Translations under genes and position numbers: made by a program | Shown: positions 42,656 to 52,803 of the stretch, piece after piece | How positions within the stretch are numbered: the first letter of the stretch is position 1 | Layout: every line of letters starts with the position of its first letter | The notes under the pieces: generated by a model | Told to the model about the DNA's origin: nothing | Databases searched by the model: none | Seen by the model: only the letters and a program-made list of their open reading frames with translations | Origin: Deferribacter desulfuricans SSM1 | Lineage (GTDB): Bacteria; Chrysiogenota; Deferribacteres; Deferribacterales; Deferribacteraceae | Assembly: GCF_000010985.1 (NCBI RefSeq) | Contig: NC_013939.1 | Coordinates: forward strand, 1,827,501 to 1,891,500 | Reading direction: 5' to 3' | DNA length: 64,000 nucleotides

Positions 42656-42683
42656 ATCTATGGTATTTAAAAAAAAATGTCAA
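42655..42683 (-). promoter_or_regulatory. Promoter of the GntR/ATP-grasp/KamA-like operon
   Basis: On the minus strand TTGACA (42683-42678) is followed after 17 bases by TAGATA (42660-42655). The -35 is perfect but the -10 is weak. The operator palindrome starts at the -10, as expected for repression by blocking RNA polymerase. Confidence 0.5.
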
Positions 42684-42780
42684 CAATTTTTTAATTTAAA
42701 TTTATATCTTTTTGTGATTTCTCTCTCATTTGACTAAAGACAATATCAAGCTATACGCAAAAATAGAAAACTTACATTAT

Positions 42781-45573
42781 TTATCCACAAATGAGAGGAA
42801 CTATTTTGTCTAATGGCAAAGGCTTGGAAAAATAATACCCTTGCACATAATCACAACCTAATGATTTTAGTATCTCAAACTGCTCTTTTGTTTCAACACC
42901 TTCTGCAATCGTTTTTAAGCCTAAATTTTGAGCAAGTTGAATAATTGTTTTTACTATTGCTTTTGTTCTAAAGCAGCTTTCCAGCTTTTGAGTGAAAGAC
43001 ATATCAATTTTAATAATATCTGCAGGTATTCTTTCCATATAACTTAAAGAAGAATAACCTGTGCCAAAATCATCAATTTCTATTTTAAAACCACTTTCTT
43101 TTACTTTGTTTAAAATATTTATTATCTTTTCATTATCCTCAGCAAAAACTCGCTCTGTAATTTCAATATTTATATTATTTCTCATATGTTCTGGTATAAT
43201 TTTAACGTATTTTTCTATTAAGCCTTTTTTAAACGAATTTACACTCACATTTATCGAAATTTCATAATTTTTATCAGAAAAATTCATCTTATTTAAATAA
43301 TCAATAATCATTTGAAATAAATGAGTTTCAAATTCCTCCAATAGGTGTGAGTTTTCAACAAGGTCAATAAACACATTAGGATAAATAACCCCTTTTTCTG
43401 GATGATTAATCCTAATCAACGCTTCAAAACCTATTATATCCAAATCTTTAACATTATATATGGGCTGCAAATGAAAAACAAACCATCTATTTTTTATTGC
43501 ATCTAAAACAAGCTGTAAGGTATTATAATGTTGAGAAATTCTTTTATTTATTTCTTCATTGTAAATTCTAAAAGTGTTAGCCCCTTCCTTTTTTGCGAGC
43601 TTTGCAGAAAGCTCTGCCTTACTTAAAGCATCTTCTACGTCTAAATCACTTAGAATTTTTACTCCAACATTTATATCAATCTTAATCTTTAAATCGTCCC
43701 TTATTTTCATAGGATTTGCATTTATCTCAAACAATTTATCTAAAATATGAGTTAATTCTTCTTCTTTATTAATCATCAGAAAAATTGCAAATTCGTCACT
43801 GCTCACCCTTGCCACTATGTCTGTGTTATAAAATGTGCTTTTTAAAGTCTCACCATATTTTTTCAATAACTCATCACAGGTTTTAAACCCATAAACCTCA
43901 TTTAAATAAGAAAAGGAATGAATATCAATTAAACAAATGACTTTTACACCCTTTAACATGCCGAATTTTTCTATTGCTTTTTTAGTCTCCAAAATAAAAC
44001 CTTTTCTGTTATATAAATTCGTTAGCGTATCAAAATACTTAAATCTTTTAATCTCTTCTTCTAAAGTAACTTCTTTTGTAATATCCTTTGCAATTGATAC
44101 AAACTTTGTTACTTTGCCATCTATTTTTATAGGAACAATTGTATGATCTAACTGAAAAAACTCACCATTTTTCTTCTTGTTAATTACGACCCCGTTAAAC
44201 ACTTCTCCATTTAATATTGTGTCCCATAATCTTTTATAAAATTCACTATCATACAAACCAGATTTAAAAATTGATGGGGTTTTGCCAATTATTTCATCTT
44301 TACTATAACCAGAAATAATTTCAAAAGCTTTGTTTATATATTCAATCTTCCCATTTATATCTGTAATCATAACCCAGTCATGGGAGTTTTCTATTGCTTT
44401 ATAGAGATACTCTTTAAATTCTAATTCGTCCAGTTTAACTAAAAAATCTGAAATATCTTCTTGTAAACTTTTTAGTGCTTCAACCACTTTTTCATTAAAA
44501 TAATAAGGTTCACCTGCGTACATATTTACCACATATTTATATTCATCTTCGTATTTAATAGGGATAGCGCAAGAAGAAAAAAATCGCCTTTTTACCATCT
44601 CATCTCGCCATAAAAGAACAGCAGGATTTTCTTTTGTGTTTGGGTTTACTGAGATGTTCCCTCGTTTTATAGAACTGATAGTTGGCCCTTTCGAAATCTC
44701 TGGATCATTTAGTTTTAGTTTTAATACTTTTATATAACCTTCATTATATCCACTATAAAAAATAGGATAAACGCCATCTTTTTTTACTTCTCCAATCCAG
44801 GCAAATCTGATATCAGGCAAAGATACTAAAAAATCACAAATCCCTTTAAATAAATCTTTTTTAAATTTTATCTTGCTAAAAATTTTATTCAAACCCAACT
44901 GAATCCTGTTCACATCGTTTAGATATTTTTCTTCGGTAACATCTAAAAATATCATACACCCAGCTTTATCCCCTAAAAAATCAATTGTTGAATCGTATAG
45001 ATTTAAATATTTATAAAAGCCGCTTTTAGCTAAAAAAGGGATGTGAGAAAAATGCTGCTCAATATTTTTCCCTTTTTGTCTTAAAATACTCAAATACTTA
45101 ATAGATTCCTTAGCGTAGTCATGAAAAAAAGTTGATAATCTTTTTTCTTTCACTTCTTTAAAAGAGTAACCTGTAATATATTCAAACCCTTTATCAACAA
45201 ACTTGATTTTATCATCTTGATATATAATTAATCCAATGTATTTGTTATTAATTAAGCCATTAACAATACCTACCAATTCACTCTCAGCAACTATTAAAAA
45301 CTCCACAGTCTCTATTTCAGATTCATCTCTTTTTAATAAACTTGAATACAATATTAAATTTGTTTCAGATGGTAGTTGATATATGAAATATGTTAAATCA
45401 CCAGATAACATTTTTTTATAATTATTTATTATTTCTTTGTTATTGTTAATTAAATCAATATCAGGTTTTTCATCAAAATTACAAAAAATATGCTTTATCT
45501 TGATAAAAAATTTTTCATCATCTTTAAAAGAAATTCTTTTCAGTAAATTGCAAAACATTAACTTTTTAAACAT
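42781..45573 (-). CDS. PAS-GAF-PAS-GGDEF-EAL c-di-GMP phosphodiesterase
   Basis: A 930-residue soluble signalling protein. By eye: a unique N-terminus, PAS at about 110-215, a GAF-like domain at about 225-385 (with SSCAIPIKYEDEYKYVVNMY), PAS at about 390-505, GGDEF at about 510-660 and EAL at about 680-925. The GGDEF signature is degenerate (ARVSSDEF), so cyclase activity is unlikely. The EAL domain keeps the catalytic set: FEALIRI, NVSVNSF, EITERV, DDFGTGYSSL, KIDMSF, AEGVET and the QGYYF glutamine. It should hydrolyse c-di-GMP. It shares the GAF/PAS part with the protein encoded at 49.3-52.7 kb. Confidence 0.88.
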   Translation of the reverse strand: MFKKLMFCNLLKRISFKDDEKFFIKIKHIFCNFDEKPDIDLINNNKEIINNYKKMLSGDLTYFIYQLPSETNLILYSSLLKRDESEIETVEFLIVAESELVGIVNGLINNKYIGLIIYQDDKIKFVDKGFEYITGYSFKEVKEKRLSTFFHDYAKESIKYLSILRQKGKNIEQHFSHIPFLAKSGFYKYLNLYDSTIDFLGDKAGCMIFLDVTEEKYLNDVNRIQLGLNKIFSKIKFKKDLFKGICDFLVSLPDIRFAWIGEVKKDGVYPIFYSGYNEGYIKVLKLKLNDPEISKGPTISSIKRGNISVNPNTKENPAVLLWRDEMVKRRFFSSCAIPIKYEDEYKYVVNMYAGEPYYFNEKVVEALKSLQEDISDFLVKLDELEFKEYLYKAIENSHDWVMITDINGKIEYINKAFEIISGYSKDEIIGKTPSIFKSGLYDSEFYKRLWDTILNGEVFNGVVINKKKNGEFFQLDHTIVPIKIDGKVTKFVSIAKDITKEVTLEEEIKRFKYFDTLTNLYNRKGFILETKKAIEKFGMLKGVKVICLIDIHSFSYLNEVYGFKTCDELLKKYGETLKSTFYNTDIVARVSSDEFAIFLMINKEEELTHILDKLFEINANPMKIRDDLKIKIDINVGVKILSDLDVEDALSKAELSAKLAKKEGANTFRIYNEEINKRISQHYNTLQLVLDAIKNRWFVFHLQPIYNVKDLDIIGFEALIRINHPEKGVIYPNVFIDLVENSHLLEEFETHLFQMIIDYLNKMNFSDKNYEISINVSVNSFKKGLIEKYVKIIPEHMRNNINIEITERVFAEDNEKIINILNKVKESGFKIEIDDFGTGYSSLSYMERIPADIIKIDMSFTQKLESCFRTKAIVKTIIQLAQNLGLKTIAEGVETKEQFEILKSLGCDYVQGYYFSKPLPLDKIVPLICG

Positions 45574-45863
45574 AAATAACTATAGAATAAAAGGATAAAA
45601 TTTGTCAATTTATAGTTGAAACGTATAATGTAATTTATTATAAATAGATCCCCATTATGTAACTGATTTTGAAAGATACACAAAAATAAATCATGCCAAT
45701 CAGAAACTGGAGCCTTTTCCAGCTAAATTTTAAAGGAAAGCTCGACAAAAATTAAATTAAAACTTATATTAATGCAATTAAAAGTATCTTTGATAATATA
45801 AAATTTACACTTCTTTAAGAAATATATAATATTGGGATAAGGTATCATGTGAGTTAAACAAAA
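45574..45863. other. Intergenic region before the membrane GGDEF gene
   Basis: A 290-base AT-rich gap between divergent genes. It contains a small hairpin CTGGA/TCCAG near 45704-45719 and, before the GGDEF gene, TTTACA (45804-45809) and TATAAT (45825-45830) at a short 15-base spacing. I looked for a c-di-GMP riboswitch and found no GEMM-type core. No gene seen. Confidence 0.5.
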
Positions 45864-46949
45864 ATGGTTGAAAAATTTGAGTATTTGGATGTAACAAATT
45901 TAGTTAATGAAAAAATTCTAAAATTAACATCTGTAATAGGTGTACTGCTGTTTTATTCATTTGGGATATTAGATGTTTTATTATATCCACAATTTAAATA
46001 TCTTTTTTTGAAATTTAGGTTTTTATTTATAGGTATCCCAATTTCAATTTGTTTTATTATATTGCTTTTGAAAAATAATATAAAAGTTAAAATAATCGCT
46101 TTTTCAATAATTGCTATTCTGGTAAGTATTAATATTTGTGCCGTAATTTTTATTTCTAAGGATATTAATCAGTTTTACTATACTGGTTTAGTATTTTTAA
46201 TTCTTTATGTTACAAACATATCAAATTTGCCGTTTAAGTATAATATCTTTACAGTTATTATTATTAATTTGGTATTTATTGTATTTTCAATTGTATTTCC
46301 ATTTACAAATAAATATGTTTTAATAAATGATGTCATTGGCTTATTTTTTGTTTCTTTTGCAGGTTTATTTTCTAATTATATTATAGATTACTATAGACTT
46401 AGAGATTTAGAACTTAAAATAAAGAATGAAATAGAAATTGCTGATTTATATCATAAAAGTACGCATGATAAATTAACAAATTTAAAAAATAAATATATCT
46501 TTAAACAACTTTTTGAACAATCGTGGGAAAATGCTAAGAGGGATAGAAAACCTATTTCTATTTTAATGATAGATATCGATGATTTCAAAAAATATAATGA
46601 TAATTATGGTCATATTGCTGGTGATAATGTTTTGAAAAAAATTGCACTTATATTACAAGAAAATGTTAAGCGAAATAATGATGTTGTTGCAAGATTTGGA
46701 GGTGAAGAATTTATTATTATGTTATATGATACAGATGAATATGGTGCAAAGATGATAGCGAATAATATTCTTAAAAATATAAATAAAACAAACATAAAAC
46801 ATGATTATGCTACATTTGGAAGAGTAACTGTAAGTATAGGTTGTTCAACCATCATACCAAAAGATAATTTAAACCCTAATGACTTAATTATAATTGCAGA
46901 TGAAGCCTTATATAAAGCAAAGAAAGAAGGCAAGAATAAGGTGATTTAA
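45864..46949 (+). CDS. Membrane diguanylate cyclase (GGDEF)
   Basis: A 361-residue protein with six hydrophobic helices in the first 185 residues and a GGDEF domain at about 200-361. The catalytic signature is RFGGEEF (active form), the Mg-binding aspartate is in ILMIDIDDFKKYND and the substrate-binding HDKLTNLKN and YGHIAGDNVL motifs are kept. An inhibitory I-site RNND lies five residues before GGEEF, so product feedback is expected. There is no clear Shine-Dalgarno sequence before ATG 45864; a start-stop AUGUGA precedes it. It is a lone gene, divergent from the EAL protein gene. Confidence 0.9.
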   Translation: MVEKFEYLDVTNLVNEKILKLTSVIGVLLFYSFGILDVLLYPQFKYLFLKFRFLFIGIPISICFIILLLKNNIKVKIIAFSIIAILVSINICAVIFISKDINQFYYTGLVFLILYVTNISNLPFKYNIFTVIIINLVFIVFSIVFPFTNKYVLINDVIGLFFVSFAGLFSNYIIDYYRLRDLELKIKNEIEIADLYHKSTHDKLTNLKNKYIFKQLFEQSWENAKRDRKPISILMIDIDDFKKYNDNYGHIAGDNVLKKIALILQENVKRNNDVVARFGGEEFIIMLYDTDEYGAKMIANNILKNINKTNIKHDYATFGRVTVSIGCSTIIPKDNLNPNDLIIIADEALYKAKKEGKNKVI

Positions 46950-47002
46950 AAAATGTAATATTCACAATACCATATCAATTTAGTTATCTTTTGGTTATTT
47001 TC

Positions 47003-49162
47003 TTATACTTTAAATTTATTAAGAAGCTGATTTAATTGTTTTATATTGGATATCATTTCCTCTGTTAAACTAATTAAGTTATCTAAAAGTTCTGTGTCAG
47101 ATTCAATACTTGTTTTGACTGATTGGACAGAATCATTGGCGGAATTAATAGCGTAGGTTTGTTCTTCTATTGACTGGGAAATGATTTCACTAGCATCATT
47201 AACAGCTAACATAAGGTTATAAATTTTATCAAAAACCTCATTTACATTTGAAATTTCTTTTGTACCCTGGTTTACACTATCAATTGAAACATTCATTTGA
47301 TTATTAGCATTTAAAGTATCTTTTCTCAATTTACCAATTATTTCTTCAACATCTTCAATAGATTTTTGTGTTTTTTCTGCAAGTTTTCTTACTTCATCTG
47401 CAACAACTGCAAAACCTCTACCATGATCACCTGCTCTTGCTGCTTCAATTGCAGCATTGAGCGCTAAAAGATTTGTTTGATCAGCTATTTCTTTAATTAC
47501 ATTTAAAATTTCACCTATTTCATCAGATGATTTATTGAGGTTGCCAAACATACTAGATAATTCTTTAACGTTATTGTCAATTTGATTCATATGGTTAACA
47601 GCATTGCCTACAAATAATTTACCATTTTCAGTTTCTTTAAGAAGATTCTTTATATTTTCTGTGTTTTGTTCAATTCTACTTTTTACTTCATTAGAAGTTA
47701 CACTCATTTCCTCCATTGCGCTTGCTGTAGATGTTATAGCATCTTTCTGAGATTGGAATGAAGTTGAAAAATTTTCACTATATTTTTCTAATGTGTGGCT
47801 TAATTCATCCAGGTTCTTTGTCCCAGTTTTAACATCAACTATTAATTTCCTTAAGTTATTTACAAATTTATTAAATGAATGTGCAACTTCTGCAACAACA
47901 TCCTTACCATTTATTTCTAAATTCTTAGTTAAATCACCTTCACCTTTTGATAATTCATTTAAACTATCTCCTAAAATTCTTAATCTTTTTACAAGACTAT
48001 TTGTTATAATAAATCCTATTACCATTGTTAGTATTAAGATAAGTAATGCAGTAATTACAATCTTTACTATTGCATTGTTGACTTCTTTTCTCTTTTCATT
48101 TTCTTTTTTAACAATTAGTTTCATAATGTCATCAATATATTCACCTGTCCCAATTATCCAATTCCATTGCTCAAATCTCTTAACGTATGATAGTTTAGGT
48201 TGTGGTTTTTTATTACCTGGTTTTGGCCATTTATACCTAACAAATCCATCTCCTGATTTTTGAGTCACTTTAACCATTGCAACAAACAAATTTTCATTTC
48301 CATCGGCAACATTATATTTAGGGTTATCGAGAATTTTCCCATTTAATTGTTTTGCGATAGGATGCATTATCATTTTTGGATATGGTAAATCTGTAGAGTT
48401 AACCCAAAAATAACCAGAGCCATTGTTATAGCGCATTTTCGCTATATAATTCAAAACCTGTTTCTTTACTTGTTCTTCAACATCATCAACATAAATACCA
48501 GTACCAATTATCCATCCCCAGGGTTTAAAAAGTTTCACATAAGAAAGCTTAGGTTGTGGTTTATCTTTTCCTGGCTTTGGCCAAAGATAATCTACGAAAC
48601 CTTCCCCTTTTTCTCTGCAAATTTCTGCCATAGCAGTAAATAAGTTTTTATTTTTACCTAAAGCAACATTATATTTGGGATTATCGAGAATTTTTCCGTT
48701 TAGTTGTTTTGCGATTGGATGCATAATCATTTTTGGATATGGCAAATCATCGCTATTTACCCAGAAATAACCAACACCTTTGTCGTATCTCAATTTTGAA
48801 AGAGCTATTAAAGCATTTGATTTCGCAGTTGATTCTGATATTTCACCATTCTTATATTTTTTATATTCATTTTCAACTATATTATAAGCTAAATCAATCA
48901 CATTTTTTAATCTTTTACCGTAATTCTTTTTAATATAATCGATATTTTTAGTATCTTTATAACTTTGATTAACTACTTCATAAACAATATTTACATAATT
49001 CTTAAGTTTATTTTTTACTTTTTCTATCTGTTCTTTTTCATAATTTTTAATAAACTTTTTATAAGAATTTAGATTTGAAGTAATCATAATAGTAGATATA
49101 ACAACAGTATTTAGGAACACCAAAATAAAAATTAGTAACAATATTTTTGTTCTAAATTTCAT
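47003..49162 (-). CDS. Methyl-accepting chemotaxis protein with duplicated single-Cache domain
   Basis: A 719-residue chemoreceptor. An N-terminal helix (about 8-28) is followed by two nearly identical sensor units at about 121-227 and 241-346, each with [30 protein letters not shown], and [17 protein letters not shown], as in sCache_2 domains. Helix two is at about 366-390, HAMP at about 390-445 and the signalling hairpin at about 480-715 with [18 protein letters not shown], the highly conserved tip. Near-identity of the units shows a recent internal duplication. The ligand is probably a small organic acid, as for many sCache_2 receptors. No che genes lie nearby. Confidence 0.93.
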   Translation of the reverse strand: MKFRTKILLLIFILVFLNTVVISTIMITSNLNSYKKFIKNYEKEQIEKVKNKLKNYVNIVYEVVNQSYKDTKNIDYIKKNYGKRLKNVIDLAYNIVENEYKKYKNGEISESTAKSNALIALSKLRYDKGVGYFWVNSDDLPYPKMIMHPIAKQLNGKILDNPKYNVALGKNKNLFTAMAEICREKGEGFVDYLWPKPGKDKPQPKLSYVKLFKPWGWIIGTGIYVDDVEEQVKKQVLNYIAKMRYNNGSGYFWVNSTDLPYPKMIMHPIAKQLNGKILDNPKYNVADGNENLFVAMVKVTQKSGDGFVRYKWPKPGNKKPQPKLSYVKRFEQWNWIIGTGEYIDDIMKLIVKKENEKRKEVNNAIVKIVITALLILILTMVIGFIITNSLVKRLRILGDSLNELSKGEGDLTKNLEINGKDVVAEVAHSFNKFVNNLRKLIVDVKTGTKNLDELSHTLEKYSENFSTSFQSQKDAITSTASAMEEMSVTSNEVKSRIEQNTENIKNLLKETENGKLFVGNAVNHMNQIDNNVKELSSMFGNLNKSSDEIGEILNVIKEIADQTNLLALNAAIEAARAGDHGRGFAVVADEVRKLAEKTQKSIEDVEEIIGKLRKDTLNANNQMNVSIDSVNQGTKEISNVNEVFDKIYNLMLAVNDASEIISQSIEEQTYAINSANDSVQSVKTSIESDTELLDNLISLTEEMISNIKQLNQLLNKFKV

Positions 49163-49272
49163 TATTAACCTCTTAACTTATACTATAACAATGTAAGTTT
49201 TTATCACTATAGTACTCACGGTTCAAGTTGTTTTTGCTTTAGATGGAATTTTATTCTGATGTATGAAAATAA

Positions 49273-49301
49273 TTAACATTTAAAAAATATTATGTTATAA
49301 A
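49273..49301 (+). promoter_or_regulatory. Promoter giving a leaderless mRNA for the PAS/GAF-EAL gene
   Basis: TTAACA (49273-49278), a 17-base spacer and TATAAA (49296-49301) are followed 7 bases later by ATG 49309. There is no Shine-Dalgarno sequence, so transcription would begin at the start codon. Confidence 0.5.
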
Positions 49302-49308
49302 TACGTTT

Positions 49309-52300
49309 ATGTTATTTAACTTGATAAGAGAAAAAATAGAAGATTTGTTAGAAAGTAAGAATATAGGAATCCTTTTATTAGATAAAGAATTCAATATTAA
49401 ACTTTATAATAACGAGATAAAAGAGTTATTTAATGTCCAAAATTCAATTAAGGGCAATAAAATAACAGATTATTTATCTGTTAAAGAGGAAGCAATACTC
49501 TTAAACAATAAAAAATTCATAGATAAAATTTATTTAAGAGTAAGTACTAAAAATCAAAAACGCATTTTATCAGGATATTTCTTACATTCACCAAATAATG
49601 AAGAATATTTAATCTTCCTATTCCGTAAATTTAAAATCACAAATGAACATCTATTAGAAGCTACAAAAGAAATAAATAAGATCTTATTAAGAACTAATTC
49701 TGAAAAGGAGTTATTTGATGAGCTGATTGATATTTTAGCCTATAAATTAAATTGTCAGGTTATAACTATAACAACAAAACAAGGCAAATATTTAAAACCA
49801 ATATTACATTTTAATAAAAACATCAAAGATGATACAGCAAAAGGTGTAAAAGTTTCTATAGATGAAAGAATTCCTGAAGGTCGGGGTACAGCGTCTGTTG
49901 CCTATAGAACAAATGAGATTATAGTTAATGAATTTACTTTTAATAATGAGAATATGTATATTTGGTTGATTGAACAGTTAAAGAGAGGAGTTATATCCAG
50001 TTGTGCAATTCCGATAAAATTTCAGGATAGTGTAAGATATATTTTATTAATATATTCTCATATACCTTATTTTTTTGATAAAAGAGTTTTAAATATTTTA
50101 TATGATTTAAAAAGTAATATCGAGTTTACTCTTTCACAAATTGCAAAAAATCAGTTTTTAAACTTTTTATCAATTGCTGCAAATAAAGCCTATGAATGGT
50201 ATCTTGTAACTGACTCTGAAGGGAAAATCATTTATGTTAATAATGCTGTTGAATTAATTTCAGGCTATTCAAGAGAAGAATTAATTGGTAAAAAGCCTAA
50301 TATATTTAAATCAGGAGAGGTACCGCATCATGTTTATAAAAATTTATGGTTAGATGTAAAGTCAAGTAAAGAGTTTGAGTATACTTTTATTAATAAAAGA
50401 AAAGATGGCAAGCTATTTTATTTAAAAAGTGTAATTGTTCCCATATTAGAAAATAATAAAGTTATCCGTATAGTTAATATTGCAAGAGATATAACTGAAG
50501 AAGTTTATCAAAAGAAAAAATATGAAAGACTTAATGATGCGTATAATTTATTGTCATATGTCAATAGATTGATAGTCAGAGCGTCTGACATAAACGAATT
50601 ATTTGATAACTTATTAAATGTTTCTACAACTTTGGGCAAAGATAGCTATGGGTTAATATTAAAATTTTATGGCGATTATTTAAGGCCAACTTATTACTCA
50701 AAAAATATTGATGATACGGCAAAGAAATACTTAGAAAAAATTTTGTCAGGAAGAAAACCTGAAAACTATTGCAGTATGATTAGAAGTATAAAGAAAAAAC
50801 AGATCGCCTTTGAAAATGATGTCAAATCTAACGATGAACTGGTTGTTTTTAAACCAATATATGAAAAATATGATATAAACTCTTGTTGTTTTTTACCGAT
50901 TATTGAAAAAGATGAAGTTGTTGGCAGTATTGTTATACTTGCTCAAGAAAAAGATTTTTTTCAGGATGAAATATTATTGCTGTTTTATGAAGTTGTTAAA
51001 GATTTATCATTTGCAATCAACAGAATAGAAACTGAAAAATGGTTTAAAACGATTAATTTTGCATTAAATAATTCTTTTGATTTTGTTGTGATTATGGATG
51101 AAGACTTTCATATTTTATACATAAATGATTCCACTGCAAAAATATTCGGATGGGATAAAGAGGATATAATTGGTAAACATCACTCAATATTTTCTTCAAA
51201 AACTCATACGAAAGAGTTTGCAAAAAACTTTTATAAGACTTTACAATCAGGTAATGTTTTTTCTGACTTTATCGTTTATAAAACTGCAGATGGTAAATTA
51301 ATTGAGTCTTATACAGTTATCACTCCTTATTTTGTAAAAGGTGAAATAAAATATTATATAGCAATAGGTAAGGATGTTAGTGAACAGTTGAAACTAAAAA
51401 AAGAGATTGAAAAGCTAACTAAATATTCTCCAATTACAGGGTTGCCTCTAAAAGATTATTTTATTGAAATTGTAAATAACTATTTAAGTGAAGTAAAAAA
51501 AGAAAACAAAACAGCTTTGGTGTTGCTGGAACCTGTAAATATTTACGCGGCAAGTCATATATTGACTAAAGAGGAAGTTGAAAAACTTCTTAATGTTATA
51601 AAATCAAGATTAGAATCTTCAGTTAAATCAACAGATATATTAGGGATGTTTCAGGAAAATATCTTTGGTCTTTTAATGAAAAATATAAGATTAAAGGAAG
51701 ATATTTTCTCAATAATGGATAGAGTCTTCAAGGAGTTAGAAGAAGAATATGTGATAGATAATAAAACAGTTAAGCTGGAATTTTATAGTGGTATAACTTT
51801 TTATCCAGATAATGGTAACAATGCAGAAAGGCTATTAAAAAACTCTTTTATAGCTTTAAAAGAAGGGCAACAGCTAAACAAAAAAATTAACTTTTTTGAT
51901 AAGTTTCAGGAAGAAAAACTTGTTCATTCATTTAATATTTTCAAAAAATTACATGAAGCATTCAAAAATAATGAATTTGTACCTTTTTTTCAACCATATG
52001 TTGATTCTAAAACGTTATCGATAGAAGGTGCAGAATTACTATTAAGATGGCAAAAAGATGGTGAGATAATACCACCTGGAAAGTTTATCCATGTTCTTGA
52101 ACATTCTCATCTTATCGGAGATGTAGAAATTAAGATGGTTGAACACGTTTTAGAAGTATTAAATAATAGATTGAGCAAAAAACTAAAGATAGTACCCATC
52201 TCTATAAATATTTCTCCATTAAGTTTCAGTAGTGATGTTTTCCTTGAAAAATTTAATACTTTATTATCTTCAAATAAAAATTTAGCTAAGTATATAATAA

Positions 52301-52689
52301 TTGAAATAGTTGAACGCTTATTTATTAATGACTTTGAAAAAATGAATAACTTGTTAACTAGTTTAAAAGAATTAGGAATACAATTTTCTTTAGATGATTT
52401 TGGTACAGGGTATTCATCATTAAATTATATTTCAAATTTACCAATAGATAAAATCAAAATAGATATAACATTTACAAGAAATATCGAATTCGATAAAAAA
52501 GTGTTGTCATTGGTCAAGACTATAAAATCATTTGCTGATGAATTAGGTTTGAAAACTATTGCAGAGGGAGTTGAAAACGAAAATCAATTAAACATTTTAA
52601 AAAGATTAAAAATAAATCAGTTACAAGGATATTTATTTTATAAGCCTATGGATGAAATCAGTTTTTGGAATTTATTTGATTCATATTAA
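49309..52689 (+). CDS. PAS/GAF multi-sensor c-di-GMP phosphodiesterase (EAL)
   Basis: A 1126-residue soluble protein. Estimated order: PAS-like N-terminus (10-110), GAF (115-280, with SSCAIPIKFQD), PAS (285-405), GAF (420-570), PAS (575-700), degenerate GGDEF (705-860) and EAL (870-1115). The GGDEF signature is gone (GMFQENIFGLL), so this part has no cyclase activity. EAL keeps GAELLLRW (ELL in place of EAL), NISPLSF, EIVERL, DDFGTGYSS, KIDITF, AEGVENE and LQGYLF, so phosphodiesterase activity is likely. It resembles the protein at 42.8-45.6 kb. No membrane helix. Confidence 0.88.
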   Translation: MLFNLIREKIEDLLESKNIGILLLDKEFNIKLYNNEIKELFNVQNSIKGNKITDYLSVKEEAILLNNKKFIDKIYLRVSTKNQKRILSGYFLHSPNNEEYLIFLFRKFKITNEHLLEATKEINKILLRTNSEKELFDELIDILAYKLNCQVITITTKQGKYLKPILHFNKNIKDDTAKGVKVSIDERIPEGRGTASVAYRTNEIIVNEFTFNNENMYIWLIEQLKRGVISSCAIPIKFQDSVRYILLIYSHIPYFFDKRVLNILYDLKSNIEFTLSQIAKNQFLNFLSIAANKAYEWYLVTDSEGKIIYVNNAVELISGYSREELIGKKPNIFKSGEVPHHVYKNLWLDVKSSKEFEYTFINKRKDGKLFYLKSVIVPILENNKVIRIVNIARDITEEVYQKKKYERLNDAYNLLSYVNRLIVRASDINELFDNLLNVSTTLGKDSYGLILKFYGDYLRPTYYSKNIDDTAKKYLEKILSGRKPENYCSMIRSIKKKQIAFENDVKSNDELVVFKPIYEKYDINSCCFLPIIEKDEVVGSIVILAQEKDFFQDEILLLFYEVVKDLSFAINRIETEKWFKTINFALNNSFDFVVIMDEDFHILYINDSTAKIFGWDKEDIIGKHHSIFSSKTHTKEFAKNFYKTLQSGNVFSDFIVYKTADGKLIESYTVITPYFVKGEIKYYIAIGKDVSEQLKLKKEIEKLTKYSPITGLPLKDYFIEIVNNYLSEVKKENKTALVLLEPVNIYAASHILTKEEVEKLLNVIKSRLESSVKSTDILGMFQENIFGLLMKNIRLKEDIFSIMDRVFKELEEEYVIDNKTVKLEFYSGITFYPDNGNNAERLLKNSFIALKEGQQLNKKINFFDKFQEEKLVHSFNIFKKLHEAFKNNEFVPFFQPYVDSKTLSIEGAELLLRWQKDGEIIPPGKFIHVLEHSHLIGDVEIKMVEHVLEVLNNRLSKKLKIVPISINISPLSFSSDVFLEKFNTLLSSNKNLAKYIIIEIVERLFINDFEKMNNLLTSLKELGIQFSLDDFGTGYSSLNYISNLPIDKIKIDITFTRNIEFDKKVLSLVKTIKSFADELGLKTIAEGVENENQLNILKRLKINQLQGYLFYKPMDEISFWNLFDSY

Positions 52690-52803
52690 CAATTAGTTGC
52701 ATAACTATAATATTTTAACATTAAATACAATTATTATGCTATCTAAAATTTACTTTTTCACACCCTTAATTAATATTTTTCATAATTGATTAAGTAGAAA
52801 AAA

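Noticed and set aside
42781-45573. Dual-function cyclase/phosphodiesterase
   Set aside because: The GGDEF signature reads VSSDEF and lacks the glycines needed for cyclase activity, so only phosphodiesterase activity is claimed.
45847-45852. AUGUGA start-stop mini-ORF before the GGDEF gene
   Set aside because: Such a 6-mer is common by chance in AT-rich leaders; it is not evidence of regulation without data.
45574-45863. c-di-GMP riboswitch before the membrane GGDEF gene
   Set aside because: No GEMM-I or GEMM-II core motifs could be found; only a small hairpin is present.
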